Positions 9,014 to 20,544 of a stretch of 64,000 bases of DNA are shown piece after piece. The position numbers and the translations under genes were made by a program. The first letter of the stretch is position 1. Each line of letters opens with the position of its first letter. Source of the DNA: Gracilaria domingensis (taxonomy: Eukaryota; Rhodophyta; Florideophyceae; Gracilariales; Gracilariaceae); the NCBI GenBank assembly GCA_022539475.1, contig VCMS01000215.1:1-64000 (forward strand), given 5' to 3'. The notes beneath the pieces were generated by a model. It searched no databases. It was not told the origin of the DNA and saw only the letters and a program-made list of their open reading frames with translations.

Positions 9014-9785
9014 GAAAGCATATGAGAACGATACTTGGGCAAGGAATATTCTCACAACACTACGAGATGGCAGCGAACCGCCAAATAAGAAGACTGCAAT
9101 GTACATATCTAACTATACTTTCCGAGATGGACTGATATATTGGAATGCAAGAGGCACGTCAGAACTCGTAGTTGTTCCAAATGAAGAGAATATTCGGAGC
9201 GAAATCATGAATGAATTTCACTTGCCTGGACATTTTGGCTGGGAAAAGACATACTTGCTGTGTGCAAAACATTTCTATTGGAAACGAATGTTTGCAGACA
9301 TTCAAGAGTACGTAAAAATCTGCAAAGAACGCCAGCATAATAAGGAAACCCGTACACTTCCAAGTGGTAAACTACAGCCTCACAAGGTTCCCGATGCTTG
9401 TTGGGATGTAGTGTCAATGGATTTTGTGTCAGAATTCCCGATGTCCGAGACGAGGAAAGATTCAGTACTGGTCTATTGTCAGGATTTCGGACGCCATGGG
9501 AGTACCGAAAAAGGAGTACCGAAGAAAATTATTCTAGACCGCGACAAGCTGTTCAAGTCTCACTACTTCAAGGATATTACGAGAATGCTACATGTTGAGT
9601 TAAATATGGCGACAAAAGGTCATCCACAGACGGATGGACAGTCGGAAAATATGATAAGAACTCTTTCGTCAATGATAAGAAGCACAGTGCAGAAGAATCC
9701 AACAAATTGGGATTGCATGCTTAGCGAATTGGAGTATCAATATAACTCAACAGCGCATAAAAGCACTGGTATTTCTCCATTTTGA
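9014..9785 (+). pseudogene. Gypsy integrase (zinc domain and deleted core)
   Basis: The linker AYENDTWARNIL opens the frame at about 9014. The H2C2 zinc region reads HLPGHFG...CKERQ, so the last zinc Cys of CxxC is Arg. The catalytic core keeps the first Asp (MDFVSEF), but about 25-30 residues normally found between the first and second Asp are missing: VLVYCQDF runs almost directly into GVPKKIILDRDKLF. The second Asp (DRD) and GHPQTDGQSEN with the catalytic Glu are present. The frame stops at 9785 (SPF). The lost zinc ligand and the internal deletion make it inactive. Confidence 0.8.
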
Positions 9786-9828
9786 AGTAGACATTGGTCG
9801 TGTCCCGAAGTCTGAACTAACTAAAAAG

Positions 9829-10422
9829 TTGAGAAAGAGTGACACAAATTGTCCGGCGGGGGTTGACTACCTCGAGAGACGTATGGCCTTCCAAGCGGCA
9901 GCTAAGGACAACTTAACCAACGCAATTGCACGTCAAATGTTTTACGCTAACAAGAAACGAAGACATGAAGAGTTTAAGGTTAGCGATCTCGTGTTGCTGA
10001 AAGCAGAGAGGACAAGTGCAGCAAGTAAGGCAGGACTCGCGACGAAGTGGCAACCGAAGTTTATGGGACCGTTTGCCGTGAAGGAAGTTATGGGACCCGT
10101 TACTTAAAAGATTGAACTTCCTCCTTTGATGAAGAAAGCGCACAATGTTTTCAATGTTTCTCGATTGAGAAAATTCAATAGGAAAGAAGGTGACACAACG
10201 ACACTTTCAATTGTTATTGACGCTGAAGGTACAGTGGAGCAAGAAGTCGTAGGTATTCTTGGTTCTCGAAGGTTCAATCGCAAAAGACAGTATCTAGTGC
10301 TTTTTGACGGGGATGCTAAAGAGGAAGCGGTTTGGATGAACAAGAATGACTTGAAACATTGTACAGAATTTATCAAACAGTTTGAAAACTCGATGCGGTC
10401 ATCGAGTTCAAAGAGAGGGTGA
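9829..10422 (+). pseudogene. Gypsy integrase C-terminal region with chromodomain
   Basis: This frame differs from the integrase core, so an indel lies near 9790. The first part (MRKSDTN to MGPFAVKEV) is the SH3-like (GPY/F) tail that follows gypsy integrase cores, with a GPFAVKEV match. It is interrupted by a TAA at 10105-10107 but continues in the same frame (KKAHNVFNVSRLRKF). The final part contains a chromodomain-like fold: VVGILGSRRF, QYLVLFDG and AVWMNKNDLKH. In living chromoviruses this domain guides integration to marked chromatin. It ends a few bases before the LTR. Confidence 0.7.
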
Positions 10423-10423
10423 A

Positions 10424-10629
10424 TGTAATAGAATTACTGACTATCACACCCGTTTGTATTGAAACAAACAATTGTCATGGAATGCTTGAATCTAAATTCA
10501 AACATTCTTAACGGACGTTACAGTTGTATATAAGTCGAACCTTTAGAAGATTCGACGTAGAGAGAGAAGCTAGGCCTCAGTACTCAGCCTAGCGTGAGTA
10601 AAGTGGTTTGGTAAGAGCCTACTATTACA
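10424..10629 (+). repeat. 3' LTR (206 bp) of the gypsy remnant
   Basis: It begins TGTAATAG and ends CTATTACA, a perfect 8-bp terminal inverted repeat with TG...CA ends. It follows a purine tract (AAAGAGAGGGTGAA) directly after the chromodomain stop, as expected of a polypurine tract. A TATA-like TATATAAG lies inside near 10530. No second copy is seen in the window. Confidence 0.7.
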
Positions 10630-12355
10630 CAGAGACGGTTGGTCTACTGTCTTGAGAAGTGGCGGCTGAATGACAGAAACGACTCCGTAGTTTGAGGTAG
10701 CTATGGTTCATTGCACGACGTTTGCAAAGTCTCACACTGATGGTATTTCCATAGAACAAAGCGCTTTGTTGTTCAGTGTTGGACACTGCTGAATCGCGCA
10801 GCGAAAGACTCAGGCAGGATCGTGGAGGGCAGACCCGTCAGATCTTGCCTTGATCTTTTTCGGGTTGTCCCCACGAAGTGCGGAGCTCTTATGATTGCCC
10901 CTCGTTGACTCAGTTGTCTGCTGAGTCAACAAGTGATTGCTATCTCACGACAGAAACTTGCGTCAGGGCGTAGAGACGCAATACGTTCATCGCGCAAGAC
11001 ATCACTAAAGCGTTAAATACAGTGCACTGTACACGAGTACATAGTAGCAGAGCAAACGGGCAAATGTACACGCGCATTTGCGCGCATGCTCAATAGAGCT
11101 GCTGACATCATACAACAAATGGTAAGCAAAATGTAATGACTAAACACATCCAGGAGCATATATGCACACAAATCGCACGCATACACTTGGACACGCCATA
11201 TCCTGCGTTTCAATTTAATTTCCTTTGCTGAACTTTGTCCTTTGTTTTTTGTATAGACCGCCTTAAGGTTCAAACCTGAAATCTCTCGCTTCGACTTGAT
11301 GAATCCACCAAATAGGCCAACATTACTGAACTAATCGCTGAGTTTGTCGGCCCGGCGCGCACTCTTTAATCTATACTTTTCGTAGTCCGCCCATTTGAGA
11401 AACTGATGCACAGAGCCCCGTTCTTCAAAGACGACCGCCTGATAGATATCGCCTCGGCTCTAGTAAAATCATTGGAATCCCGAAAAGAGTGCGAGCATAT
11501 CGTAACTGCCGATGTTACTGGACCTACCTCAGCTTATATATCTATTTCGTTAGAATATTAATTTTATTCAATTAATGTACGCCATTTATGGTTGATGCTG
11601 CTATACAGAAGTGGCTAAATTGTTGCCAAATTAAATTTATATCTATGTCATTCTAACACATCTCGTAAGACAATCACGTATTTGTAAAACTACAAGCTGC
11701 CTAAGTTTATATAGCATCAACGTATAATTAGGAGTCAACTGGAGATAAATCAGTTTTTAGTAGATATGTAGATCGCCTACCAAAAATTGGTTTCATAATT
11801 TAGACAATACATGAGGTAAACTACTGTAATCGTGGAAGACTAAGTGTTCCAAAAGAAAACTCAATTGTCTCTCGAAACATAGACCGCTTACAGTGCGAAC
11901 AGTAGTTTCTAAAATACTTGTTGATTTGAAATTCTGTATAATTTTGATAAATTAAATTTTTAACATTAGTTACCTACCCTTCTCTCAAACGGCAAGAAAC
12001 TCATGCGTTTATTAGTTCCTAACGAAATACAGATATAACCTGACGTAGGTCTAGTGAATTCTCTTCCACACTATGCTAATGCTTAAACACTGACAGTATT
12101 GAAGGCACCACTAAAAGTTTAGTGGTTTACTGCCTCGCTGTTGTACTGGTTTTTGGTGGATCTGTGCTCTCTGATCCACTAGCCTCCTCAATAGAATTTT
12201 ATTAGTAATGTATTCATGAAACCTTCTGCAAGGCATTGATTTCCTCTGTAGCGTAGCAGTATAATTTAGTAGAATAATAATTCACTAACTCCAGTGCAGT
12301 GAACTACTAATTACATTGGTTCTCTAAACTTTTTACCATGCATTGAAATCGCAAC
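10630..12355. other. AT-rich spacer, nothing recognised
   Basis: This follows the gypsy LTR. The first 370 bases are mixed in composition and the rest is AT-rich. No ORF with coding character, no RNA gene and no clear repeat were found. Confidence 0.4.
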
Positions 12356-12670
12356 TCATAGTTGAGGATTGTTTTCGCTCACTTTTGTGGGTGTGAAAGT
12401 CGTACATGCTCGAAATTGTTTTACTGCAAAAATCCTCGTTCAACTCTGTAGATCCAAAGTTCGAAAGATACAACTGTTCTAAGTTTTCTTCCAAAATCAG
12501 TAACTAGTTCTTTGTCATAAAATAGAGTTATAACTTGTTACAAATTGACTGGGTGAACTATTTATCGCAAAGATGACTTGGTAACCTTCTGCAAATAATC
12601 TGATGCGGTGCTTTTATCTGTGCTCGACATCACATACGTCGAAGTTTCGAATCCTTCATTTACTATATCG
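12356..12670 (+). repeat. Dispersed ~310-bp repeat, copy 1
   Basis: It shares a diverged but collinear match with 17361-17675. Shared landmarks in order are AGTTGAGGATTGT, GAAAGTC(G/A)TACATGCTCG, TTTTACTGC, ATCCTC, TTTGT(C/G)(A/C)CATAAAA, TTTATC(G/A)CA(A/G)AG, GTAAATAATC-like and ATACGTCGA. Copies are in direct orientation, 5,005 bases apart. Similarity fades at the right end, where copy 1 may carry an insertion of about 150 bp before CCTCATT-type sequence resumes near 12800. Confidence 0.55.
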
Positions 12671-14065
12671 TACGATATATACACTCCCCGATAGCGACAA
12701 TACGTATACTGCACGAATATAACATTATTGCAAAAAAGGCGTCCCAGCATACATTTCAATAAATAGCCGAGATAGATTTCAAGTTGTGCATGCGTCTTCT
12801 CCTCATTATTTACCACAAATATGTAAACCTTTGATCTTTGTCCGTACGAAAAGCAGCTTTCTACAACTCAGTATTAATGAAGCCCGAAGTAATGCTATAA
12901 ACTGGTACGAAAGGTCAAAATCAGCATTTCTTTCAACACACATATATATGGTAAACATATTCCAATATTTGAACCTTTTTGACTGTGAAAATCATCTGCA
13001 CATAAACCACGCAGACGAGCAGTTATCATCTAATTCAAACTCATGCTAAGCTCTTTTTTTATTCTTCCTATTCCGATATGAAACTACAAAGTTTCTCCTA
13101 CTCATTTGCGTAGAAGTCAGTTTTTAGTTGAGCAATTTACCCAATGAGATAATTTTGGAAAAGGGGGAAGACAATTTCAGGTCGGATGGAACTAATGAGT
13201 GAATAATGGATGCCGAACGCACGGCGTACTAGTTGCGAGCAATGTGCGAATGCGGCCTAATTTCTTGTTCTCACACTGGGGGACATTCGCTACGCAGATG
13301 GAGCGCGTTTAGGGTGCTGGTGATACATGTTGTGCTTCATCTGCCCCCACATCGTTCGTAATTCGCCCACCGCGATATTAATTGGCACTCCATGCGCACT
13401 GAAAATGATGAAAAATTCTATTAAAAGGATTAAAATGCCCCGCAAAGTATGTCACATTGGAACGCGGATGTTGTACAGCCTGAGCGCTGCTGGAGGGTGA
13501 GCATCATAATATATGCGCTCCATTTGCACTCAGAAAGACTAAAAGATTTTGTAGGGTTACCAGTTTTAGACTTTGCTTCTGAAAGGAATTCTTGTTTCCA
13601 CTGAGGTCAGATGTGTGCACCAGTCTTTACCAGTTTGCTTCCAGGTATATATCGTTGGTTTTCGTGGTATCGATTAATGAATGAAAGTGTGATGCTGTCA
13701 AATTTGCATATAATGTTTTTAGTTCCACCGAGAGCTAGGAAGAGAAGCTCGACATAATAGCAATACATATAGTCGTCCTTCCTTTTCTCTCGGATTCAAG
13801 TCCGTTAGAGCCTGTTATCCTCTTCTGTTGCCATCTTCTCTTCTTTCGACCAAGAAAATATTTTCCCTCGTATGCTCCATCATCTCCATCCTTGAATCTT
13901 ATCCTTTACTTGTCCGTAAATAGAACCAGCTATTTCTATTTTGAAGTAGTTTGGTGTACAGCCTGGTTTTGCACTCTTCCCTTCTTTCGCGAACCCAGGA
14001 TCCATACCATTCATTTCTCCCTACAAAATTGGTCTTTTCTCTTTCATCTCTTTCTTTCTTTCTTA
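12671..14065. other. Intergenic, no gene seen
   Basis: AT-rich at first, then mixed. ORFs of about 60-90 codons here lack recognisable motifs. The last 200 bases before 14066 are pyrimidine-rich (runs of CTTT and TCTT), which may be a leader or promoter of the ORF that follows. Confidence 0.35.
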
Positions 14066-14554
14066 ATGAGTACCCAGGACAATGCAAGCAGTTTGTGTGA
14101 TCTGCCAGGGATCAGTGCGGGAAATAATGATATCGAAGATCTAATGCATCAGTGCCTAAACGACATTTCAGCTGATTCAGTCGAGTACGTGCCGCCGGCA
14201 CCAACAGCATCTGATCCAACTCAGGTTCATGCCGTCCTTGATACATTAGCCGTCCCGGCCGTTCCCTCAGTTGGTGGGGAGTCTAACTGCAACGAAAAAG
14301 AACTACGGGCTACGACGGTCATGACACTTCCAGCTTTATCAACCCGGCCAAAAACAACTGTAAATTCGGCGCAAAAGCGTGGCCGGGAAGACGATGAAAG
14401 AGCATTTGTAAAAATGCGCAAAGGACAGGATGGAAAAGGTGTGGAGCTAATGATTCGCTTCCGTCTTTCTACTGACGATGCTGACGGAAGCCTTCATATG
14501 TGGTATCCAAATGATAACACTACGAAGAGGGAAGGGAAAGCCAGGGAAAATTAA
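14066..14554 (+). CDS. Unrecognised 162-aa protein
   Basis: The ATG at 14066 (MSTQDNASS) follows a long pyrimidine-rich tract, a common eukaryotic leader context, and codon use becomes more protein-like from there. The product is acidic and Ser/Thr/Pro-rich for 100 residues, then has a basic segment (KRGREDDERAFVKMRKG). No domain was recognised. It lies between the two copies of the ~310-bp direct repeat and may be an ORF of that putative element, or a gene whose later exons I cannot see. Confidence 0.3.
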   Translation: MSTQDNASSLCDLPGISAGNNDIEDLMHQCLNDISADSVEYVPPAPTASDPTQVHAVLDTLAVPAVPSVGGESNCNEKELRATTVMTLPALSTRPKTTVNSAQKRGREDDERAFVKMRKGQDGKGVELMIRFRLSTDDADGSLHMWYPNDNTTKREGKAREN

Positions 14555-17088
14555 AACCACGAAGACACAAAAGGAGGGCGTACAAGACGATTTGTCATTA
14601 GGGTTCAAATATTGCCAATATTGCATAGTTGGAAATCTTCACTTACAGTGATTTGGACGGCGAAGTCAAAAACGAAGGATTCGTTAAAACCTTCTTTGAA
14701 ATAAGTAAACAGAACTGCAGGCCTGGTTCTGTTCTTCTGTTAAGGCTTAGTTCGCTTTCCTTGTAAACCTCGTAAGGTAGGTGATAAGTAAAACGAGCAT
14801 GTCGCTTGAGGAAGTGCTAACCACGATTTGAAGATGTTCACAATTCGCAGTAGATATTATCAAGTGTCTTACCTCGGATATGAATCCTCTTCAATTTTAT
14901 ATAGTTCTCACAGACACTCAAAGAGGCAAGTGTAGAGAATGAAGATGGTCCTTCTTATTTTGAAAGTTTTAATCGTGAAAGTTCATGGTTCGTTTGGTTG
15001 TTCCAAACTATCCTGTTACCACTTTATTTTTCGTTGGATAAGAAACACCCATTTGGACTATAAGGTTCTATCTCTACATAAGTATAAAAAAAATTGTATA
15101 GCCCAGTGATAAAGGTGTTCATACTGAACGTACTTAGAACACAACAAAAAGGCTTCTCAATGGTCATTAAGTCCAAAATTGAACACCGTTTTAATCTCGA
15201 AACAAGACATCCTGTTCTACAGAAAAAGAGTTTCAGGTTAGGCAGAACATTTTGAGCGATGGAAAACTTTTTCATGCAAAAGTATGAAAAAGAATAGACA
15301 CTAAGCCTGTTGACAGGTCCATTTCGGTCTTTGAAATATTTGCAGACCGGTTAGGTGGGTTCCGCCTTTCTTCTAATCGTTCTGAGCGTCACTTACTTTC
15401 ACGAACAAGAATAATATATCCGACGGAGTCTTGTTGAATTCAGCTATTTTGAACAATGTCAAAGCCTTCTTCTCTCGTTTCCCAAATCTCCTACGTATGA
15501 AAATGAGAGTCGCAAGGAATTTTATTATATTGTTCGTAGCTCAATGTTTCAAATGTTGACATTGTAATCCGATACAATTCTCTACGAAGTTTTCTAGAAA
15601 ACAGTTGCATGTATAGATTTGAAGATGTTTTTCTTAGCATCATTTACATAAAGAGAAAACAGGTATTTCACAGGTGTCCATCTAGTTTCTTCTATGCCTT
15701 CCGCCTATTTCTCCAGCATACTTTCTTTCATTTGCTTTCTTGCGTACTTGTTCTTTCGAAAAACTTTGTATATATCTGAAGAACGTTGGAATTTTCTTTG
15801 TTTCTAACCAGTGAGTATGCCTTCTATGTAACTAAGGCATCTTCATTGCCCTTTGCATTGTCGTTGCAGTAATCAAACGTAAAATATTATGACTTGATAC
15901 CAAAAGCAACTCTCAAATAATACTTCTTGACGTCATTTTGGGAGCCAACGACCAGGGTGTTTACAAACCTTTGCAATTGCCTCTCGTAGGAAGAAAGAAA
16001 CCAAGGTAGAACAACCCAGCACACAAAAAAGACCAATGTGGGTCCAGAATTCACCAGAAAAACAAACGTATTACACCCAGGGAAAGATCTAAGGGCAAAA
16101 GAAGGAAGAAAATCTAGTGGTTGGAGAAATACCAAAGGAAAGAGGACGAGCAACGAACAAAAACAAACTGCAAGCAAATTATGCAGCCAAAAATATCTTT
16201 GAGCGTCCAGAGACAGGCGTACAGACTCCTTACGAGGCGTCCAAAGGGGAATTACTAAGTGAAGATAAGCTTCTACTTCGTACCCAAGCTGGACTCTTGC
16301 AAAAGACGTTACTTGGCATTCAGAAAGAAAAAACCCATGGACAGCTTCCCATCAAGTAAAAAATTTCGTGTAGCAGCAGGGCTTTCGACCGAAGGAGTTA
16401 TCGAAGCCAAAGATCTGGTGAAACTCACTGACAGCAAGAGTACCATTGGTACACATCACCCGATTCCCGTCCGCGCCCAGGACGCTTCCACCGGTACTGA
16501 GTTACCGTCTGAATAGAGCAGTTTTCGCACAAAACGCGCGAGCACAAGAGATGTTAGTAAAGCAGAGAGGAGCAGGCGCAGTTATAACTTATTCACATGC
16601 ACTGCCCCGTTTATTGGGTATTAGCTGAGAATAGTCGATAGATAGTGAACGCAATGTTGTCTTGGCTCGAGACACTGTTAGCCTTGTTTGAGATCCTCTT
16701 TATAGAGTCAAAAACCGTTCAAATGGGCTCAGAAATGCATAGACACAGCATAGTTACTAACTAAATGCAGTAGTGTTCCTACCTGTGGTACAGTAGGCAC
16801 CACTCAGGTACAGACAGAGCTCAACCGCAAATTTCATACACGTGAAGTTGCATCCAGGCAGTCCACGCGCACCAAGTCCTGGACCTGATGTGCTCTTTGC
16901 TGTGTCGACACGTGTGCAATGCTCGGAGATTTCAAATCATAGTATATTCCATAAAAGACACAATAATTCACTGTGCAGCATTTCCCCTCTGTGTACCTCG
17001 CATTTCATATGAAAAATATCCATCTCATTCTAATCCGTCGGTGCTTCCCTAGTCCGGACAACTTCAACCTATTTCTACCCCTTCCCTA
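14555..17088. other. AT-rich stretch with short ORFs only
   Basis: No recognisable gene. Overlapping plus-strand ORFs at 16117-16516 give a weak polar peptide (one could start at 16336, MDSFPSSKKFRV, and end at 16516) with no motif. The opposite-strand ORF at 15887-16177 is hydrophobic and most likely a shadow. Confidence 0.3.
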
Positions 17089-17256
17089 ATGGTCTCGCTC
17101 GCGAACATTGATAAGCCGATCTGCCCAATGTGTGGCAATACCGCCGAGGATCATTGTGGAGACGTTTCTGGGACGCTCTCGAGGTGTGCTCTAACACGAT
17201 TAAAACCGTCCCCAGTACCAAAAAAGAGTGTAACATTACCCAAGTCAGACCAATGA
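17089..17256 (+). CDS. Possible 55-aa CxxC-containing peptide
   Basis: A short ORF with ATG at 17089 encodes ICPMCGNTAEDHCGD, a Cys/His-rich stretch resembling a small zinc site, then a basic tail. It follows a pyrimidine-rich leader (TTTCTACCCCTTCCCTA). It could be a first exon or chance. It lies just left of copy 2 of the ~310-bp repeat. Confidence 0.2.
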   Translation: MVSLANIDKPICPMCGNTAEDHCGDVSGTLSRCALTRLKPSPVPKKSVTLPKSDQ

Positions 17257-17360
17257 TACTGGAAGTGGCTCTGAATATGGTTAGGGAGTTGAAGACTATG
17301 AAATAAATTATTTTTGTTCGCTTCTATTCGCTTCTTTTTCGCCAACCTCCTTCACAATAT

Positions 17361-17675
17361 TCCTAGTTGAGGATTGTGTTTCTGCATGTTCTTGCGTATG
17401 AAAGTCATACATGCTCGCGACTTTTTACTGCGATATCCTCTTTCAATCCAATAAATACAAAGCGCTAAAGAAATAACTTTCCGGATTTCTTTCAAAACTA
17501 ATTACCAGTTTTGTGCCATAAAAATATCTCCCATTTTTCTTCACATTGAACTGGTTCAAATGTTTATCACAGAGGTTGCTTTGAAACCTTTTGTAAATAA
17601 TCCGCTGCGGTCTGCATAAACGTGCTGGACATTATATACGTCGACATTTCCACCCCCTCATTTGCTTCAAATCTG
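17361..17675 (+). repeat. Dispersed ~310-bp repeat, copy 2
   Basis: Direct repeat of 12356-12670 with the same ordered landmarks (AGTTGAGGATTGT, TACATGCTCG, TTTTACTGC, ATACGTCGA). The pair could be old LTRs of an element about 5.3 kb long or two insertions of one dispersed family. No TG...CA ends or target duplications were identified. Confidence 0.55.
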
Positions 17676-18628
17676 TTTACATCTTCTTTGAGATTAATCT
17701 TAATTTGTTGAATGTATCCCAGTTTATAGTGAGTTGTTTCTCCGAATAGTGGCAGAAATGCCCCATGTGAGACCGAACATAACTTTTATGCTTTGCATTG
17801 CCCTGTAGTACCACATTTTTAAGGAAAAGCGCAAAGCTCTATATAGAAGCGGTACATATCAGAACTACACTAAACGAAAGGTTAAAATTCCTCAAAGTTA
17901 GTTTCAGGTACCCAAGGATTTCGTTTATCTTTGAACGAAAGCATTGCTTTGCTCGACATTAGTTAACCCCATTGTTGAATAGCAGCTTCTTGACTTAATT
18001 AACGTTTCGAGAAATTGGAGGCATTATCAAATATTTAGGTATACTTGAAATACAATTCAAATAGTGTTTGTATGAGAACTTCGCACATATCCTAAGTTTG
18101 TGCATGCGAGGATTTGTTTCTCATCAAAATCTTACTTTTTAGTATGGAAATGATCTAGTCTACAATGGCATCCAAACAATACCCTAAATGCGCGGTGTGA
18201 AAAGAGTGCATCCCTCCAAGAACAAAATAGAGTAAAGGCAGGGAAATGTGGGAAAAAGCACGTTCCGTAAAATGCAGTAAAAGGTTTGTTTTAATTAGTT
18301 ACGTAGGTAACATTTAAGTCACAGTTATGACTGCGTTACAGTAGTTTAAACAGGGTGAGTAAATAACAGAAAAAGAGCACTACAGTGTCAGTCGCGTTTA
18401 TGGCACGCAGCTTTGTAGGGGCAGGGGAGAATCTACAGCATCTGAGGCAAGTGTCCAAACGCTGCAGAATCCTCACACCACAGAGGGGTGATCCTCGCCA
18501 ACCGTTTCCGAAAAGATCTGTCCAATGGCACCAATACAAGTAAAAAATCTTTATAAACGACCGCCCGAATTGGTCAGATCCTTACGGAGACGGCGCAACC
18601 GCTCAAACCGCTCGGCACATCACGGCAT

Positions 18629-18869
18629 AGCGTCAGCAATGCCGCGACGTATCTGACGCTGTCAGAACAGCCGACATGTCGGTGCCACTAACTGCCCGAA
18701 TCAGACTTCTTGGAAGCTCAGTGGGCTGGCCACCAAACGAGCTCCAACGGCGCCAATCTTGGGTCAGTGAGCTGCACATCAAACGAGCTCGAACAGGACC
18801 AATCTTGGCTTCACTGCAGCATCGTCTGCTAGAGCCTGTCATTTCGCTTTAGCGTCAAAGTGTGACGCT
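18629..18869. repeat. Inverted AGCGTCA/TGACGCT motifs
   Basis: AGCGTCAG (18629-18636) is inverted as CTGACGCT (18653-18660). AGCGTCA (18851-18857) and TGACGCT (18863-18869) form a 7-bp stem with a 5-base loop. The same heptamer thus occurs four times in 240 bases just before the MULE reading frame, which would suit subterminal transposase sites. Confidence 0.4.
18734..18812. repeat. Duplicated 33-bp unit, 46-bp period
   Basis: CAAACGAGCTCCAACGG at 18734 and CAAACGAGCTCGAACAGG at 18780 begin two copies, each continuing into CCAATCTTGG. Confidence 0.55.
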
Positions 18870-18903
18870 CGGCGCTATGATACTGTCCCAATAGATTGTC
18901 TTC

Positions 18904-20544
18904 ATGCTCAGCAAAAACGAACGTTTTGCTCCATTCACAGAGTTTCTTATGCTTCGAAAACTGTGCGTTGACGTGAACAAACATGATTTCCAACTTCATG
19001 ATCCACCTGAAGATGAAGTTGGTCGCCAGCTCCTTAGCTTCTTGTCACCTGAAAATGAGGATTCTGGCGATGATATTGAATTGATGGAGCACAGTCTCAG
19101 GGAAGAAAAGAAGAAACCAAAAAGAGCTCAGCCTACTCGCCATGAGTTAAAGTTACGAAACAAGGAGATTATCAGAGAAATTAATATATGAATGGCCCAC
19201 TTGCAAGAGAAGGTAAGCATCGATATAGATCGCAGTTCTATCATTGGGAGAAGAAATCTTTTGATGTTGTGGAGGCATTTGATATTCGTAGTAATGAACG
19301 AAAAAGATGAAAAGGGCACACCGCAGCCGTCTTTTGTCGCATCATGTCAACCACGGCAGTGGTTCTGTAACACAATTTTGACTGCAGGTATCTACGAAAT
19401 GGAACTGAATTCCGGAGTTGTACTCATATCTGCCGACACCGGTGGTAATATAGGTACTGTGGCAGACATCTTTGAACGGTAAAACATACGAATCTTTCCG
19501 CAGTTTCGTTTACATGAGTTTAAAGCAAAGCTAACAGAAAAGCTGTATTTGTCTCCCGGGGATATTCGGACTATTGTCATTCCTATGAATGTGAATCGGA
19601 ATCAATGGGGTGTTCTAATTGCAATGGAACAAGCTCCATCTCACTGGATTCTGTACTGGGGAGACAGCTTACGGTCTGAAATAACGGATGGGAGACTACG
19701 ATTTGTCATAGCTGCAATAGAGTACGCTCTCAATACTACCGTTGAATGGGAGATATCTGGAAAGAACTATATGCTTGATGTGCTGCTGTACAAAAAACAG
19801 ATGGACTCCTACAGCTGTGTTGCCTACGTCTTTTCATGTATGTCGAGCTTTTGTCGCACTCGAGGACGCATTCCGATGGACACTTTTAGAGCAAAGTATG
19901 ACGCGGATCTAACTGAAAAATATCGTTTGAGAGCAGCAGAGTGTCGGTTAACGGCGATAATTGCAACACGGACCAGGAGAATAGCATTTACTGATGAGTA
20001 CTACGTGAATGAAATCCAAAGAATGAACCGTGAAGGGTGTTATGCGCAGCGACATCAACTTGTAGTGCAAGAGACACTGCGTATTTCGAAGGGTACTGCA
20101 ACAGTTGCTCGCTATGAAGGCGGAGCTACGATAGCTGAGACGGGGAATTACGAGGAGATACTAATGGATTCTGAAGAGGAACCGGATGTTTCGTGCAAGG
20201 TACGGCCGGAGAGGAATGTGGTCCGATCTTCAAAAGCTTTGGTTGAAAAGCCGGCTACAAAGAAATCAAAGACAGCAGATGACAATGTAGAACGTTCTTG
20301 TGCCAAACATGTCGACTCTGCAGGCGCGAACGGCAAGTCTGCCGAAAAGGACGGCACTGTACAGGATCTGAGGCGAAAGAAGGGCACGAGGAAGATGACG
20401 ATAGACAATTATGAGCACATAGGTGTGTCACAGGGTTTCATCAATGCGAGAAGTAGGCCCACGAAACAGGTATTGCAGAAGAAAGTCGTGGAGGATCTAC
20501 CTGGTTATTTCTTCGAGCTAATGAAAGAAGGATACAGCTACTGA
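18904..20544 (+). pseudogene. Ulp1-like (C48) protease region of the MULE
   Basis: The frame contains TGA at 19189-19191 and TAA at 19480-19482, and ends at TGA 20542-20544, all in one frame. The protease domain starts near 19360 (QWFCNTILTAG, the family's W-[LF]-x-D/N helix) and continues through IVIPMNVNRNQWGVL, ILYWGDSL and KKQMDSYSCVAY. Asp (GDS), Gln (KKQ) and the nucleophilic Cys (YSC) are present. The His of the usual HW is Gln (NQW, codon CAA), so the catalytic triad is broken. The C-terminal 120 residues are polar with Lys-rich patches. Such proteases deconjugate SUMO or related modifiers in other proteins; here the role is unknown and the copy is dead. Confidence 0.7.

Larger units (their letters stand above)
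8990..10629 (+). mobile_element. Ty3/gypsy chromovirus-like remnant, 5'-truncated
   Basis: Only the integrase end of pol, a chromodomain-like tail, a purine tract and a 3' LTR remain. Gag, protease, RT and RNase H are missing, and no 5' LTR matching the 3' LTR was found upstream. The order integrase-chromodomain-LTR is that of chromoviral Ty3/gypsy elements. Confidence 0.75.
17676..18903. other. Spacer upstream of the MULE element
   Basis: No gene recognised. From about 18390 base composition rises in GC. The last 300 bases carry short inverted motifs (AGCGTCA/TGACGCT) and a 33-bp direct duplication described separately. They may belong to the terminal region of the transposon that follows. 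Confidence 0.35.

Noticed and set aside
16117..16516. Two overlapping ORFs as a gene
   Set aside because: No motif, no conserved start and AT-rich context; kept only as a remark.
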